DNA of 40,118 nt. Source: Oscillospiraceae bacterium. GTDB taxonomy: Bacteria > Bacillota > Clostridia > Oscillospirales > Oscillospiraceae. The DNA lies in NCBI GenBank assembly GCA_017447645.1, contig JAFSNA010000101.1, positions 1-40,118 of the forward strand, written 5' to 3'. The translations under genes and the position numbers were made by a program. The notes under the pieces are model-generated. The model saw only the letters and a program-made list of their open reading frames with translations. It had not been told where the DNA came from and did not search any database. Below are positions 31,305 through 40,118 of the stretch, piece by piece (within the stretch, counting starts at the first letter, position 1; each line of letters starts with the position of its first letter).

Positions 31305-32909
31305 ATGTCCGAACTGAACTATGTCATTGAACTGCAAAGCGGCGAGCGTCTTGGCGGAGCAGCCGAAGCCGCGGGCGAAGTCCGCGTCGTGCTGCCGCTG
31401 CGCGGGAAGCTGCGCGCGGTCACGGCCACGATGCGCGTGGAGCTCGCCGACGGCGAAAAGATCTTCATGAACGGCTTCCAGACCTGGACCTACTGCCCGG
31501 AGTACACGCGCCGCGATAAGATCCGCTCGCTGCGCCACCTGCCGAAAAAAGGCGTGGAGCACTACGGGCTCGAGCGCTACGGCGACAACTATTTCGTCCC
31601 CTATCCCAACCGCCGCGGCGTCACCCACGGCGAGAGCTGGTGCTATTTCCGCCGCGGCGAGAGCTATCGGCTCATCGCCTCGCTCGACGAGGAGCCGGGC
31701 TATACGCTCTTTTCCTTTGACGCCAACACCGGGGAGCTCTCGATCCGCCGCGACTGCGAAGGCCTTGCCGTCGACGGCGAGTTCCACGCCTTCGATCTCT
31801 TCTTCGCCGAGGGCGGCGAGGACGAGGTCTTCGACGCCTGGTTCGCCGCGATGGGCGTGAAGTGCCGCACGCAGGAGAAAATGGCCGGGTATTCGAGCTG
31901 GTACAATCGATACGAGAACATCTCCGAGGCCTCGATCCGCGCGGATCTCGAAGGCTGCGCAAAGGTGCTGGAGAAGGGCGACCTTTTCCAGATCGACGAC
32001 GGCTGGGAGAGCAACGTGGGCGACTGGCTGGAGACCGACCCCGTCAAGTTCCCGCATGGGCTCAAGCCCCTGGCGGACGAGATCCACGCGCGCGGGTATC
32101 TGGCGGGGCTCTGGCTCGCGCCTTTTGTGGCGAACGCGCGCTCGAAAGTCTTCAACGAGCATCCCGACTGGCTCTTCCTCCACGAGGGGAAGCCCTGGTA
32201 CTGCGGCAGCAACTGGGGCGGCTTCTATGCGCTGGACATCGACAAGCCGGAAGTACAGGCTTACCTCCGCGAGAGCTTCCGCCGCGTGTTCGAGGACTGG
32301 GGCTTCGACCTGGTCAAGCTCGACTTCCTCTACGGCGCGGCACCCTTCGGCAATGAGAGGGAGAGTCGCGCCGGCCGCATGATCCGCGCGATGAAGTTCC
32401 TCCGCGAGCTCTGCGGCGACAAGCTGATCCTCGGCTGCGGCGTGCCGGTGATGCCGGCCTTCGGACTGGTGGATTACTGCCGCATCAGCTGCGACGTCGG
32501 CCTGGACTGGGACGGCAGCTGGCTGATGCGCCAGACGCACCGCGAGCGCGTCTCCACCCGCCAGGCCATCGCGAACACCGTCTTCCGCCGCCAGCTCAAC
32601 GGCCGCGCCTGGCTCTCCGATCCGGACGTGTTCTTCCTGCGCGAGGACAACCTGAAGCTGACGGAGGAGGAAAAGACCTCGCTCGCCACGGTCAACGCCC
32701 TCTTCGGCGGGATGCTGCTGTGCTCGGACGACATGGGCAAATACAACGACAAGGCGCTCGAGAGCTATCGCCGCACGCGCGAAACGCGCGCGGCCGAAAA
32801 CATCCGCGTCGAGGCAGACACGCCGGGTCTCGTCACCGTCAGCTATGAGCTCGGCGGCGTCCACAAAATGGTGAAGCTGAAAAATATATGCCTGACAAAA
32901 CACAGATAA
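31305..32909 (+). CDS. GH36-type alpha-galactosidase
   Basis: A 534-aa clan GH-D retaining glycosidase, likely releasing alpha-galactose from raffinose-family sugars or melibiose in the cytoplasm. FQIDDGWE and GLWLAPF mark the barrel, the nucleophile is D340 (VKLDFLYGA) and the acid/base D397 (CRISCDVGLDW). It is much shorter than the ~700-aa canonical GH36 enzymes: the N-terminal beta-domain is reduced to ~190 residues, so it belongs to a compact subgroup. GAGGG precedes the ATG. Its last 22 bases overlap hflX. With GH2 it would supply galactose for the kinase and uridylyltransferase encoded elsewhere in the window. Confidence 0.85.
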   Translation: MSELNYVIELQSGERLGGAAEAAGEVRVVLPLRGKLRAVTATMRVELADGEKIFMNGFQTWTYCPEYTRRDKIRSLRHLPKKGVEHYGLERYGDNYFVPYPNRRGVTHGESWCYFRRGESYRLIASLDEEPGYTLFSFDANTGELSIRRDCEGLAVDGEFHAFDLFFAEGGEDEVFDAWFAAMGVKCRTQEKMAGYSSWYNRYENISEASIRADLEGCAKVLEKGDLFQIDDGWESNVGDWLETDPVKFPHGLKPLADEIHARGYLAGLWLAPFVANARSKVFNEHPDWLFLHEGKPWYCGSNWGGFYALDIDKPEVQAYLRESFRRVFEDWGFDLVKLDFLYGAAPFGNERESRAGRMIRAMKFLRELCGDKLILGCGVPVMPAFGLVDYCRISCDVGLDWDGSWLMRQTHRERVSTRQAIANTVFRRQLNGRAWLSDPDVFFLREDNLKLTEEEKTSLATVNALFGGMLLCSDDMGKYNDKALESYRRTRETRAAENIRVEADTPGLVTVSYELGGVHKMVKLKNICLTKHR

Positions 32910-34195
32910 CCGAAGTCAAGAAAGAACGCGCCGTCCTCGCCGGGCTCGCCGCCGCGAGCATGACGCCCGCCGAGCGTTCGAGCGAGGTCTCGATGGAGGA
33001 GCTCGCCGCGCTGGTGGAAACCGCCGGGGGCGAGAGCACGGCCATGCTGATACAGCAGCGCCCGACCCCCGATCCGCGCTGCTTCATCGGCGACGGCAAG
33101 GTGCGCGAATTAAAAGAGCTCATCGAGCGCAACGACTGCGACCTCGCGGTCTTCGACAACGAGCTGAGCCCCTCGCAGATGCGCGTGCTCTCGGAGGAGC
33201 TGGGCGTCAAGGTGCTCGACCGCTCGGGGCTGATCCTGGACATTTTCGCCCAGCGCGCCCGCACGCGCGAGGGCCAGCTGCAGGTCGAGCTGGCGCAGTA
33301 CAAGTATCTGCTGCCGAGGCTCACCGGCATGTGGTCGCACCTCGTGCGGCAGACCGCCTCGGGCGGCTCAAGCCCGATCGGCACGCGCGGCCCGGGCGAG
33401 ACCCAGCTTGAGAGCGACAGGCGGCATATCCGCCGCAAGATCCAGAAGCTGGAGGAAGAGCTTGCGGACGTGCGCCGCGTGCGCGGCACCCAGCGGCGGC
33501 GGCGCGAGAAAAACGCGATGCCGATGGTCTGTCTCGTGGGCTATACCAACGCGGGCAAATCCACGCTGCTGAACTGTCTTACCGGGGCGGGCATCCCCGC
33601 GAACGACCGTCTCTTCGATACGCTCGACACCACGACGCGGCGGCTGCGGATCGACGAGACGACCGAGATCCTGCTCTCCGACACCGTCGGCTTCATCCGC
33701 AAGCTGCCCACGCATCTGATCGAGGCCTTCAAGGCCACGCTCGAGGAGCTGCGCTACGCCGACGTGCTGCTGCATGTCATCGACCTGTCCAATCCCGAAT
33801 GGGAGACCCAGGCCCAGATCGTCGACAGCCTGATCGCCGAGCTCGGTGCGGAGAGCACGCCGCGGCTGCGCGTGTACAACAAGTGCGACCGGTATTTCGG
33901 CATCCTGCCGCACGGCGAGGACGTCGTGTGCATCTCGGCCAAAAGCGGCGAGGGCACACAGGCGCTGCTCGAAAAGCTCTCGGCGCTGCTGGACAAGGGA
34001 AAACATCAGCTGACGCTGCACATCCCCTACGCGCGCGCCGGGCTGCTGGACACGCTGCAGCGCGAGGGCGTCGTGAAAAAGACCTCGTACACCGACGAGG
34101 GTCTCGTCGTCGAGGCCGTCGTGCCCAGCACGCTGCTCGGCAAGCTCAGGGAGTTCGTCCCCGGCTATGTCGAGCCGAAGGAGGACCGGGAATAA
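32888..34195 (+). CDS. hflX: Ribosome-associated GTPase HflX
   Basis: A 435-aa GTPase that splits or rescues stalled 70S ribosomes under stress. The HflX-specific N-terminal domain (KKERAVLAGL, QQRPTPDPRCFIGDGKV, DRSGLILDIFAQRARTREG) is followed by a helical linker (GPGETQLE). The G domain has G1 GYTNAGKST (218-226), G3 DTVGF and G4 NKCD. The start is the ATG 22 bases inside the alpha-galactosidase gene. No strong ribosome binding site precedes it, so translation probably depends on coupling. The next ATG would remove the conserved N-terminal strand. Confidence 0.93.
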   Translation: MPDKTQITEVKKERAVLAGLAAASMTPAERSSEVSMEELAALVETAGGESTAMLIQQRPTPDPRCFIGDGKVRELKELIERNDCDLAVFDNELSPSQMRVLSEELGVKVLDRSGLILDIFAQRARTREGQLQVELAQYKYLLPRLTGMWSHLVRQTASGGSSPIGTRGPGETQLESDRRHIRRKIQKLEEELADVRRVRGTQRRRREKNAMPMVCLVGYTNAGKSTLLNCLTGAGIPANDRLFDTLDTTTRRLRIDETTEILLSDTVGFIRKLPTHLIEAFKATLEELRYADVLLHVIDLSNPEWETQAQIVDSLIAELGAESTPRLRVYNKCDRYFGILPHGEDVVCISAKSGEGTQALLEKLSALLDKGKHQLTLHIPYARAGLLDTLQREGVVKKTSYTDEGLVVEAVVPSTLLGKLREFVPGYVEPKEDRE

Positions 34196-34222
34196 ACCAT
34201 TCCCATGGAAAAGAGGCGAAAA

Positions 34223-34960
34223 ATGAGAAAGCGGCTCTTTGAGATCATCGAGGCCTCGCGCGGCGAGGATCGGGCAAGCTCTGTCTACGACGCGTTCATG
34301 ATCGTGCTGATCGTGGTCTCGCTCATCCCGCTCGCCGTCAAGGGCGAGCATCCTGCCCTCGTTGCGCTGGACAAGGCCTGTGCCTGCATCTTCGCGCTGG
34401 ACTACCTGGCAAGGCTCTCTACAGCGGACTTCAAGTACAAAAGCGCCTCCGTGCTGTCCTTTGTGCGCTACCCCTTCTCCTTTATGGCGATCATCGACCT
34501 GCTGTCGATCCTGCCGAGCTTTACGGCCATCAACGGCAGCTTCAAGGTGCTGCGCCTTATGCGCATGTTCCGCGCGATGAGGATCCTGCGCGTGTTCAAG
34601 ATCGCGCGCTACTCGCGCAGCGTGAAGATCATCGGACGGGTGTTCCGCCGCTCGAAGGACGCGCTGGTCGCCGTCGGCTCGCTGGCGCTGGCCTATGTGC
34701 TGATCTCCGCGCTCGTGATCCTCAATCTCGAGCCGGATTCCTTCGACAGCTTCTTCGAGGCCGTCTACTGGGCGACCGTCAGTCTGACCACGATGGGCTA
34801 CGGCGACATCTATCCCGTCACGACGACGGGGCGCGTGTTCACGATGCTCTCGGCCGTATTCGGCATCGCGATCGTCGCGCTGCCCTCCGGCATCATCACG
34901 GCCGGCTATATGTCGGAGCTGACCAAAGAACAGGAGCAAACGGAGGAGGAGATCACATGA
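34223..34960 (+). CDS. Voltage-sensor potassium channel (Kv type)
   Basis: A 245-aa six-helix channel. S1 lies ~21-40, S2 ~47-66, S3 ~84-100. S4 has a positive residue at every third position (R111, R114, R117, R120, R123, K126, R129), a textbook voltage sensor. S5 is ~146-168. The pore loop carries the potassium filter TMGYGD (180-185), and S6 follows to ~218. A short acidic tail ends the protein; there is no RCK domain. Of two ATGs, 34223 is preferred over 34205 because AAGAGG sits at proper distance from it. It overlaps the acetyltransferase start by ATGA. A tetramer in the cell membrane is expected. Confidence 0.9.
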   Translation: MRKRLFEIIEASRGEDRASSVYDAFMIVLIVVSLIPLAVKGEHPALVALDKACACIFALDYLARLSTADFKYKSASVLSFVRYPFSFMAIIDLLSILPSFTAINGSFKVLRLMRMFRAMRILRVFKIARYSRSVKIIGRVFRRSKDALVAVGSLALAYVLISALVILNLEPDSFDSFFEAVYWATVSLTTMGYGDIYPVTTTGRVFTMLSAVFGIAIVALPSGIITAGYMSELTKEQEQTEEEIT

Positions 34961-35478
34961 GGATCGAGACCGAACGGCTGATCCTGCGCCCCTGGCGCGA
35001 GGACGACGCGGCCGCGCTGTACAAATATGCCTCCGATCCGGAGCTCGGCCCCTCCGCGGGCTGGCTGCCGCACGAGAGCGAGGCTTACAGCCTGGACATC
35101 CTGCGCAGGCTGCTGATGGACGGCCACACCTGGGCCATCACGATCAAGGGCTCGGACGAGCCGATGGGCAGCATCGGGATCTCTCCCGGCGGTCTGGAGG
35201 CGCAGCAGGGCGAACCGGAGATCGGCTATTGGATCGGCCGCCCCTTCTGGGGACACGGCTATGTGCCCGAAGCCGTGAAGGCAGTGCTGTCGCTGTACTT
35301 CTCCTTCGGGGCGGAGCGCATCTGGTGCAAGCACTACCGCGGCAACGACAAGTCCCGCCGCGTGATCGAAAAATGCGGCTTCCGCTATCTCTTCTCCTCT
35401 GTCGAGCGTTGCTCGCAGCTGCCGGAGGAGCGGGAGACCCTCTGCTATGCCGTCACTTCGGAGGAATTCGATGACTGA
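34957..35478 (+). CDS. GNAT acetyltransferase, RimJ/RimL-like
   Basis: A 173-aa acetyl-CoA-dependent N-acetyltransferase. TERLILRPWREDDA is the family opening. EIGYWIGRPFWGHGYVPEAV contains the acetyl-CoA pyrophosphate-binding turn (here GHGY), and NDKSRRVIEKCGF is the C-terminal CoA-side motif. Substrate (protein N-terminus or small amine) cannot be read from the sequence. The ATG lies in the channel's stop (ATGA), with GGAGGAG upstream. Its end overlaps the yigZ-like gene by eight bases. Confidence 0.87.
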   Translation: MRIETERLILRPWREDDAAALYKYASDPELGPSAGWLPHESEAYSLDILRRLLMDGHTWAITIKGSDEPMGSIGISPGGLEAQQGEPEIGYWIGRPFWGHGYVPEAVKAVLSLYFSFGAERIWCKHYRGNDKSRRVIEKCGFRYLFSSVERCSQLPEERETLCYAVTSEEFDD

Positions 35479-36097
35479 GTATTTCATTCCCGCCTCCTGC
35501 GGCGAGAGCGAATATGTCGAAAAACGATCGCAGTTCCTCGGCCACGTGCGCCCCGTGCAGAGCGAGGAGGAGGCCAGAGCCTTCATCGCCGAAATGAAAA
35601 AGACCTTCTACGACGCGCGGCACAACTGCTCGTGCTATCTGCTGAAGGACGGCGTCGAACGCTATTCCGACGACGGCGAGCCGCAGGGCACCGCGGGCCT
35701 GCCGATGCTGGAGGTCTTTCGGCGCGAGGGCGTGACGGACCTTGTCTGCGTCGTCACGCGCTACTTCGGCGGCGTGCTGCTGGGCGCGTCCGGTCTGTTC
35801 CGGGCCTATACGAAAACGGCGAAGGACGCGCTTGACGCCGCGGGCGTTTCCGTCGTGCGCCGCTGGGAGGAGACGGAATTCGCCTGCTCCTACGCCGCGG
35901 CCGAGACGCTCAAGCGGGAGGTCGCCGCCTTCGACGGCATTGTGACGGACACGCTTTACGCCGCCGACGTGACGGTGAAGGCCCTCGTGCCGGAGGAAAA
36001 GGCTTCCTCTTTTGCCGCGCGCATCCTCGATCTGAGCGCCGGCGCGGTAACGGTCAGGACCGTCGGCGAGAACTTCCGCGCGGTGCGCGTGCGATAG
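35471..36097 (+). CDS. yigZ: YigZ/IMPACT-family protein
   Basis: A 208-aa UPF0029/IMPACT protein. Conserved blocks are DARHNCSCY (48-56), DDGEPQGTAG (67-76) and VTRYFGGVLLGASGLFRAY (from residue 95). The C-terminal ~70 residues form the DUF1949 ferredoxin-like domain. Eukaryotic IMPACT modulates Gcn2 signalling; the bacterial role is unsettled, with links to translation or RNA binding. The start at 35471 has GGAGGA five bases upstream and overlaps the acetyltransferase by eight bases. It is the last gene of the GH2-to-yigZ operon, before a strong terminator. Confidence 0.88.
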   Translation: MTEYFIPASCGESEYVEKRSQFLGHVRPVQSEEEARAFIAEMKKTFYDARHNCSCYLLKDGVERYSDDGEPQGTAGLPMLEVFRREGVTDLVCVVTRYFGGVLLGASGLFRAYTKTAKDALDAAGVSVVRRWEETEFACSYAAAETLKREVAAFDGIVTDTLYAADVTVKALVPEEKASSFAARILDLSAGAVTVRTVGENFRAVRVR

Positions 36098-36150
36098 TTA
36101 CAAAAAAATTTCAAAAAAATAGAGGGAAAACGGATTTCCCGTCGTATAAG

Positions 36151-36191
36151 ATGATCGGAAGGACAAAAGACTTTCCTTCCGATCATTTTTT
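36151..36191 (+). terminator. Terminator between yigZ and dgt
   Basis: ATGATCGGAAGG and CCTTCCGATCAT form a perfect 12-bp stem with a 12-base loop, followed by six T. It ends only ~30 bases before dgt. No promoter was found between it and dgt, so it may act as an attenuator or the dgt promoter may be unusual. A small GGGAAA/TTTCCC stem and long A-tracts lie just upstream. Confidence 0.85.
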
Positions 36192-36221
36192 CACTCTTTT
36201 CAGGGAAAAGGAGGCGGCGAA

Positions 36222-37226
36222 ATGCCCTGTCCGAGAGAGGAGCGCGAGGCGCTCGAGCGCGTGCTCGTCGGCCCCTGGGGCGTGCGCGCCGAGGATTCCG
36301 CCGGGAGACTGCATCCCGAGGAGGAATGCTCGATCCGCACCTGCTTTCAGCGGGACGTGGATCGCATCACGCACGCGAAGTCCTTCCGCCGCTTGAAGCA
36401 TAAAACGCAGGTCTTCCTCCAGCCGGAGGGCGACCACTACCGCACGCGCCTGACGCACACGCTGGAGGTCACGCGTCTGGCGCGCACCGCCGCGCGGGCG
36501 CTGCGCCTCAACGAGGATCTGGTCGAGGCCGCCGCGCTGGGCCACGATCTGGGCCACACGCCCTTCGGCCACGCCGGCGAGCGGGCGCTCGACAGGATCT
36601 ATCCGGGCGGCTTCAAGCACTATGAGCAGAGCCTGCGCGTCGTGGACGTCCTCGAGCGGGACGGCAGGGGCTTAAATCTCTGTTATGAGACGCGCATGGG
36701 CATCCTGCACCACACGCACGGCGCGCCCGACGACACGCGCGAGGCCACCGTCGTACGCCTCTGCGACCGGATCGCCTACATCAACCACGATCTCGACGAC
36801 GCGATCCGCGCCGGCATCCTGACGGCGGAGGACGTGCCCGAGCGCATCCGGAGAGAGTGCGGCGAGCGCAACAGCGAGCGCATCAATTCCTTCATCACGG
36901 ATCTGATCGCCTCGAGCACGGAAGGCGTGATCCGCCTGAGCGATGCCATGCAGGACACCTTTGACTATTTCCACCGCTTCATGTTCTCCGACATCTACAC
37001 CAACCCCGTCGCCAAGAGCGAGGAAGGCAAGGTCGAGGGCATCCTCTCCGTGCTGTACGACTACTATTCCGCCGACGCCGACCGGCTCGGCGAGGATTTC
37101 CGCGGCGTGGTCGAGCGCGAGGGGCGCGAGCGCGCCGCCGTGGACTATATCTCCGGCATGACCGACAGCTACGCCATGGAGAAATTCGGCGAGATCTTTA
37201 TCCCCTTCGCCTGGACGGTGAAGTGA
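36222..37226 (+). CDS. dgt: dGTPase-like deoxynucleotide triphosphohydrolase
   Basis: A 334-aa HD-superfamily enzyme that hydrolyses dNTPs to deoxynucleoside and triphosphate, of the short Dgt-like type common in Firmicutes. The N-terminal RTCFQRDVDRITHAKSFRRL with THT (H79) gives the first ligand. H108-D109 (LGHDLGHTPFGH) and the Asp of LCDRIAYINHDLDD complete the metal site. AAGGAGG precedes the ATG. It overlaps dnaG by GTGA, placing dNTP control next to the replication primase. Substrate preference may be wider than dGTP. Confidence 0.9.
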   Translation: MPCPREEREALERVLVGPWGVRAEDSAGRLHPEEECSIRTCFQRDVDRITHAKSFRRLKHKTQVFLQPEGDHYRTRLTHTLEVTRLARTAARALRLNEDLVEAAALGHDLGHTPFGHAGERALDRIYPGGFKHYEQSLRVVDVLERDGRGLNLCYETRMGILHHTHGAPDDTREATVVRLCDRIAYINHDLDDAIRAGILTAEDVPERIRRECGERNSERINSFITDLIASSTEGVIRLSDAMQDTFDYFHRFMFSDIYTNPVAKSEEGKVEGILSVLYDYYSADADRLGEDFRGVVEREGRERAAVDYISGMTDSYAMEKFGEIFIPFAWTVK

Positions 37227-39019
37227 GTCGATCCGGCTTCTCCTCCGGGAGAGGCGGGCAGCCTTATCCACCCTCGGGAGGTGATTTTACGGCTTTTCCC
37301 GACACTTTCATAAACGAACTGGTCGCGCGGAACGACATCGTCGACGTCGTCTCGGGCTATGTGCGGCTGGGGAAGAAGAGCGGCTCGAACATGTTCGGGC
37401 TCTGCCCCTTCCACAGCGAAAAGACGCCCTCCTTCTCCGTCTCGCCGGACAAGCAGATCTATCACTGCTTCGGCTGCGGCAAGGGCGGAGGCGTGATCAG
37501 CTTCATCATGGAGATCGAAAACCTCTCCTTCCCGGAGGCGGTGGCCTTTCTCGCGCGGCGCGCGAACATGCCCCTGCCCGAGCAGGAGAACGACCGCGAG
37601 AGCAAAAAGCGCGCCCGCATCCTCGCGCTCAACAAGGACGCGGCCCGCTTCTATTACGAGCAGCTCTCCTCCCCCGCCGGCGAGCGCGCCCGCGACTACA
37701 TGGCGCGGCGCGGCATCTCCAAGACCACGGCCACGAACTTCGGGCTCGGCTTCGCGCCGGACGCGTGGGACACGCTGGAAAGGGCGATGCGTGAAAAGGG
37801 CTATACGGATTACGAGCTCTTTGACGCGGGCCTGATCAAAAAGGGCCGAAACGGCGGCTGGTACGACACCTTCCGCGACCGGCTGATGTTCCCGGTGATC
37901 GACGTGCGCGGCAACGTGATCGGCTTCTCCGGCCGTATCCTCGGCGAGAACGGGCCGAAGTACCTCAACAGCCCGGAGACGAGCGTTTTCAACAAGGGCA
38001 GCAACCTTTTCGCGCTCAATCTGGCAAAAAAGTCCAAGAGCGGATATATCCTGCTCACGGAGGGCAATATAGACGTGGTAAGCCTGCACCAGGCCGGTTT
38101 CGACTCCGCGGTCGCCTCGCTGGGCACCTCGCTGACGGCCGAGCAGGCCAGGCTGATCTCTCGTTACAGCTCGCAGGTCGTCATCGCCTACGACAACGAC
38201 GGCGCGGGACAGAAGGCCGCGCAGCGCGCGATCGCGATCCTCGAAAAGCTGGATCTCAAGGTCCGGGTGCTGCAGATGAGCGGCGCGAAGGACCCGGACG
38301 AGTTCATCAAACTCAAGGGGCCGGAGGCCTTCGCCCGGCTGATCGAGGGCTCGGAAAACCAGGTCGAGTACCTGCTCGCGCAGATCGCGAAGAAGTACGA
38401 CCTGAAAACCGACGCGCAGAAGCTGGACTATCTGCGCGAGGCCGAGGAGCTGCTCGCCCGGCGGCCGAGCGCGGCCGAGCGCGAGATCTACTGCCGCCGC
38501 ATCGCCGCCGAGGTCGGCATCAGCCCGCAGGTCCTCATCGGCGAGGTGAACGCGCGCCGCAAGCGCCTCCTCCGCAGGGCGGAGAAGACCGAGGGCGTCC
38601 GGCCGACGGCCTCCTCCGAGAGGGCAAGAGAGGCTCTCCGCTATGACGACCCGGCATCGGCCGTCGCGGAGGAAGGCGTGATCCGCCTGCTCTACCTTGA
38701 GCCGGAGCTCGCCTCCTCGCCCCGTCTGCCGGCGGCGGAGGAATTCTCCTCGCCGGAGCTGGGGCACATCTACTCGGTGCTGCTCTCGCGGCTGCGCGAG
38801 GGACGCTCCGTCAGCGCGGACATGCTCGGCGGCGAGCTGGAGCAGAAGGAGCTCTCGCAGCTCGTCTCCATCCTGCAGCAGCCCGAGGCACTCGCGAGCA
38901 GCGGCCGCGCGCTGGACGACTACATAAACCGGATCCGCGATCGGCGCCGCACGAAGGAACAGGGCCTCGACCCGATGCAGATCTATCAGCAGAGAAAAAA
39001 AGAACTGGAAAACACATAA
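37223..39019 (+). CDS. dnaG: DNA primase
   Basis: A primase that makes RNA primers for replication, 598 aa if read from the GTG at 37223. Domains: CHC2 zinc finger (C61, H64, C82, C85), catalytic core, TOPRIM with E280 (EGNIDVV) and D324-D326 (YDNDGAG), and a C-terminal helicase-binding region. The start is uncertain. The GTG overlaps the dgt stop but has only a weak ribosome binding site, and the first 22 residues are Gly/Ser-rich. A perfect GGGAGGTGAT (37276-37285) sits seven bases before ACG GCT TTT CCC GAC (37289 on), where relatives begin MAFPD. Either ACG initiates, giving 576 aa, or the GTG does. rpoD follows after 14 bases. Confidence 0.93.
   Translation: MSRSGFSSGRGGQPYPPSGGDFTAFPDTFINELVARNDIVDVVSGYVRLGKKSGSNMFGLCPFHSEKTPSFSVSPDKQIYHCFGCGKGGGVISFIMEIENLSFPEAVAFLARRANMPLPEQENDRESKKRARILALNKDAARFYYEQLSSPAGERARDYMARRGISKTTATNFGLGFAPDAWDTLERAMREKGYTDYELFDAGLIKKGRNGGWYDTFRDRLMFPVIDVRGNVIGFSGRILGENGPKYLNSPETSVFNKGSNLFALNLAKKSKSGYILLTEGNIDVVSLHQAGFDSAVASLGTSLTAEQARLISRYSSQVVIAYDNDGAGQKAAQRAIAILEKLDLKVRVLQMSGAKDPDEFIKLKGPEAFARLIEGSENQVEYLLAQIAKKYDLKTDAQKLDYLREAEELLARRPSAAEREIYCRRIAAEVGISPQVLIGEVNARRKRLLRRAEKTEGVRPTASSERAREALRYDDPASAVAEEGVIRLLYLEPELASSPRLPAAEEFSSPELGHIYSVLLSRLREGRSVSADMLGGELEQKELSQLVSILQQPEALASSGRALDDYINRIRDRRRTKEQGLDPMQIYQQRKKELENT
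37276..37291 (+). promoter_or_regulatory. Orphan Shine-Dalgarno with ACG at the start position
   Basis: GGGAGGTGAT is complementary to the 16S rRNA tail over nine or more bases. Seven bases after GGAGG comes ACG in the dnaG frame (37289-37291). No ATG, GTG or TTG in that frame lies within normal spacing. Confidence 0.6.
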
Positions 39020-39033
39020 ATGAGGGACAAGAT

Positions 39034-40118
<1,085 letters not shown>

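Overview
The window looks like chromosome from a GC-rich member of the Clostridia (Firmicutes), probably an Oscillospiraceae/Ruminococcaceae-type gut bacterium. The evidence is AddAB rather than RecBCD, zinc-type L31, class II (Firmicutes-type) GalT, strong AGGAGG ribosome binding sites, dense intrinsic terminators, and a dgt-dnaG-rpoD cluster. The genus cannot be fixed from the sequence alone. Chromosomal genes are strongly GC-rich. The first ~3.66 kb is visibly more AT-rich and is accessory DNA.

Region 1 (1-~3.66 kb) is the right-hand end of an integrative element. It carries a tyrosine integrase next to the 3' end of rpsI, an XRE repressor, a small HTH protein and a RepA-like AAA ATPase. 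The repressor is divergent from the HTH-repA pair across a compact region with two promoters and three matching operator-like dyads. A large inverted array of ~9-bp iteron-like units directly follows the repA-like gene. The rest of the element lies beyond the left edge.

Region 2 (3.66-13.0 kb) holds rplM-rpsI with a candidate L13 leader, a TtcA-type PP-loop enzyme, addB-addA (double-strand break repair), rpmE with a candidate L31 leader, and a 147-bp nested palindromic repeat. Region 3 (13.0-19.7 kb) has a leftward, tightly coupled operon: TrmH/SpoU methyltransferase, an uncharacterised HD phosphohydrolase and a PcrA-type helicase. It also holds an ABC half-transporter and a PAP2 phosphatase.

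Region 4 (19.8-28.8 kb) is metabolic and envelope genes: galT, an MBL-fold hydrolase, two VanY-type (M15B) paralogues, a SAM methyltransferase, a galactokinase-family gene, and a pncB-aminotransferase pair. The second VanY paralogue has Gln in place of the catalytic Glu.

Region 5 (28.9-36.1 kb) is a probable six-gene operon: GH2 glycosidase, GH36 alpha-galactosidase, hflX, a voltage-sensor potassium channel, a GNAT acetyltransferase and a YigZ/IMPACT protein. Glycoside cleavage here, with galK and galT elsewhere in the window, gives most of a galactoside-to-glucose-1-phosphate route; no galE is seen. Region 6 (36.2 kb-end) is dgt, dnaG and rpoD, the last cut by the window edge. DnaG has a notable start-site problem: a perfect Shine-Dalgarno sits before ACG where relatives would have ATG.

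No tRNA, rRNA, CRISPR array or insertion sequence was recognised. No gene-free stretch exceeds about 250 bases.
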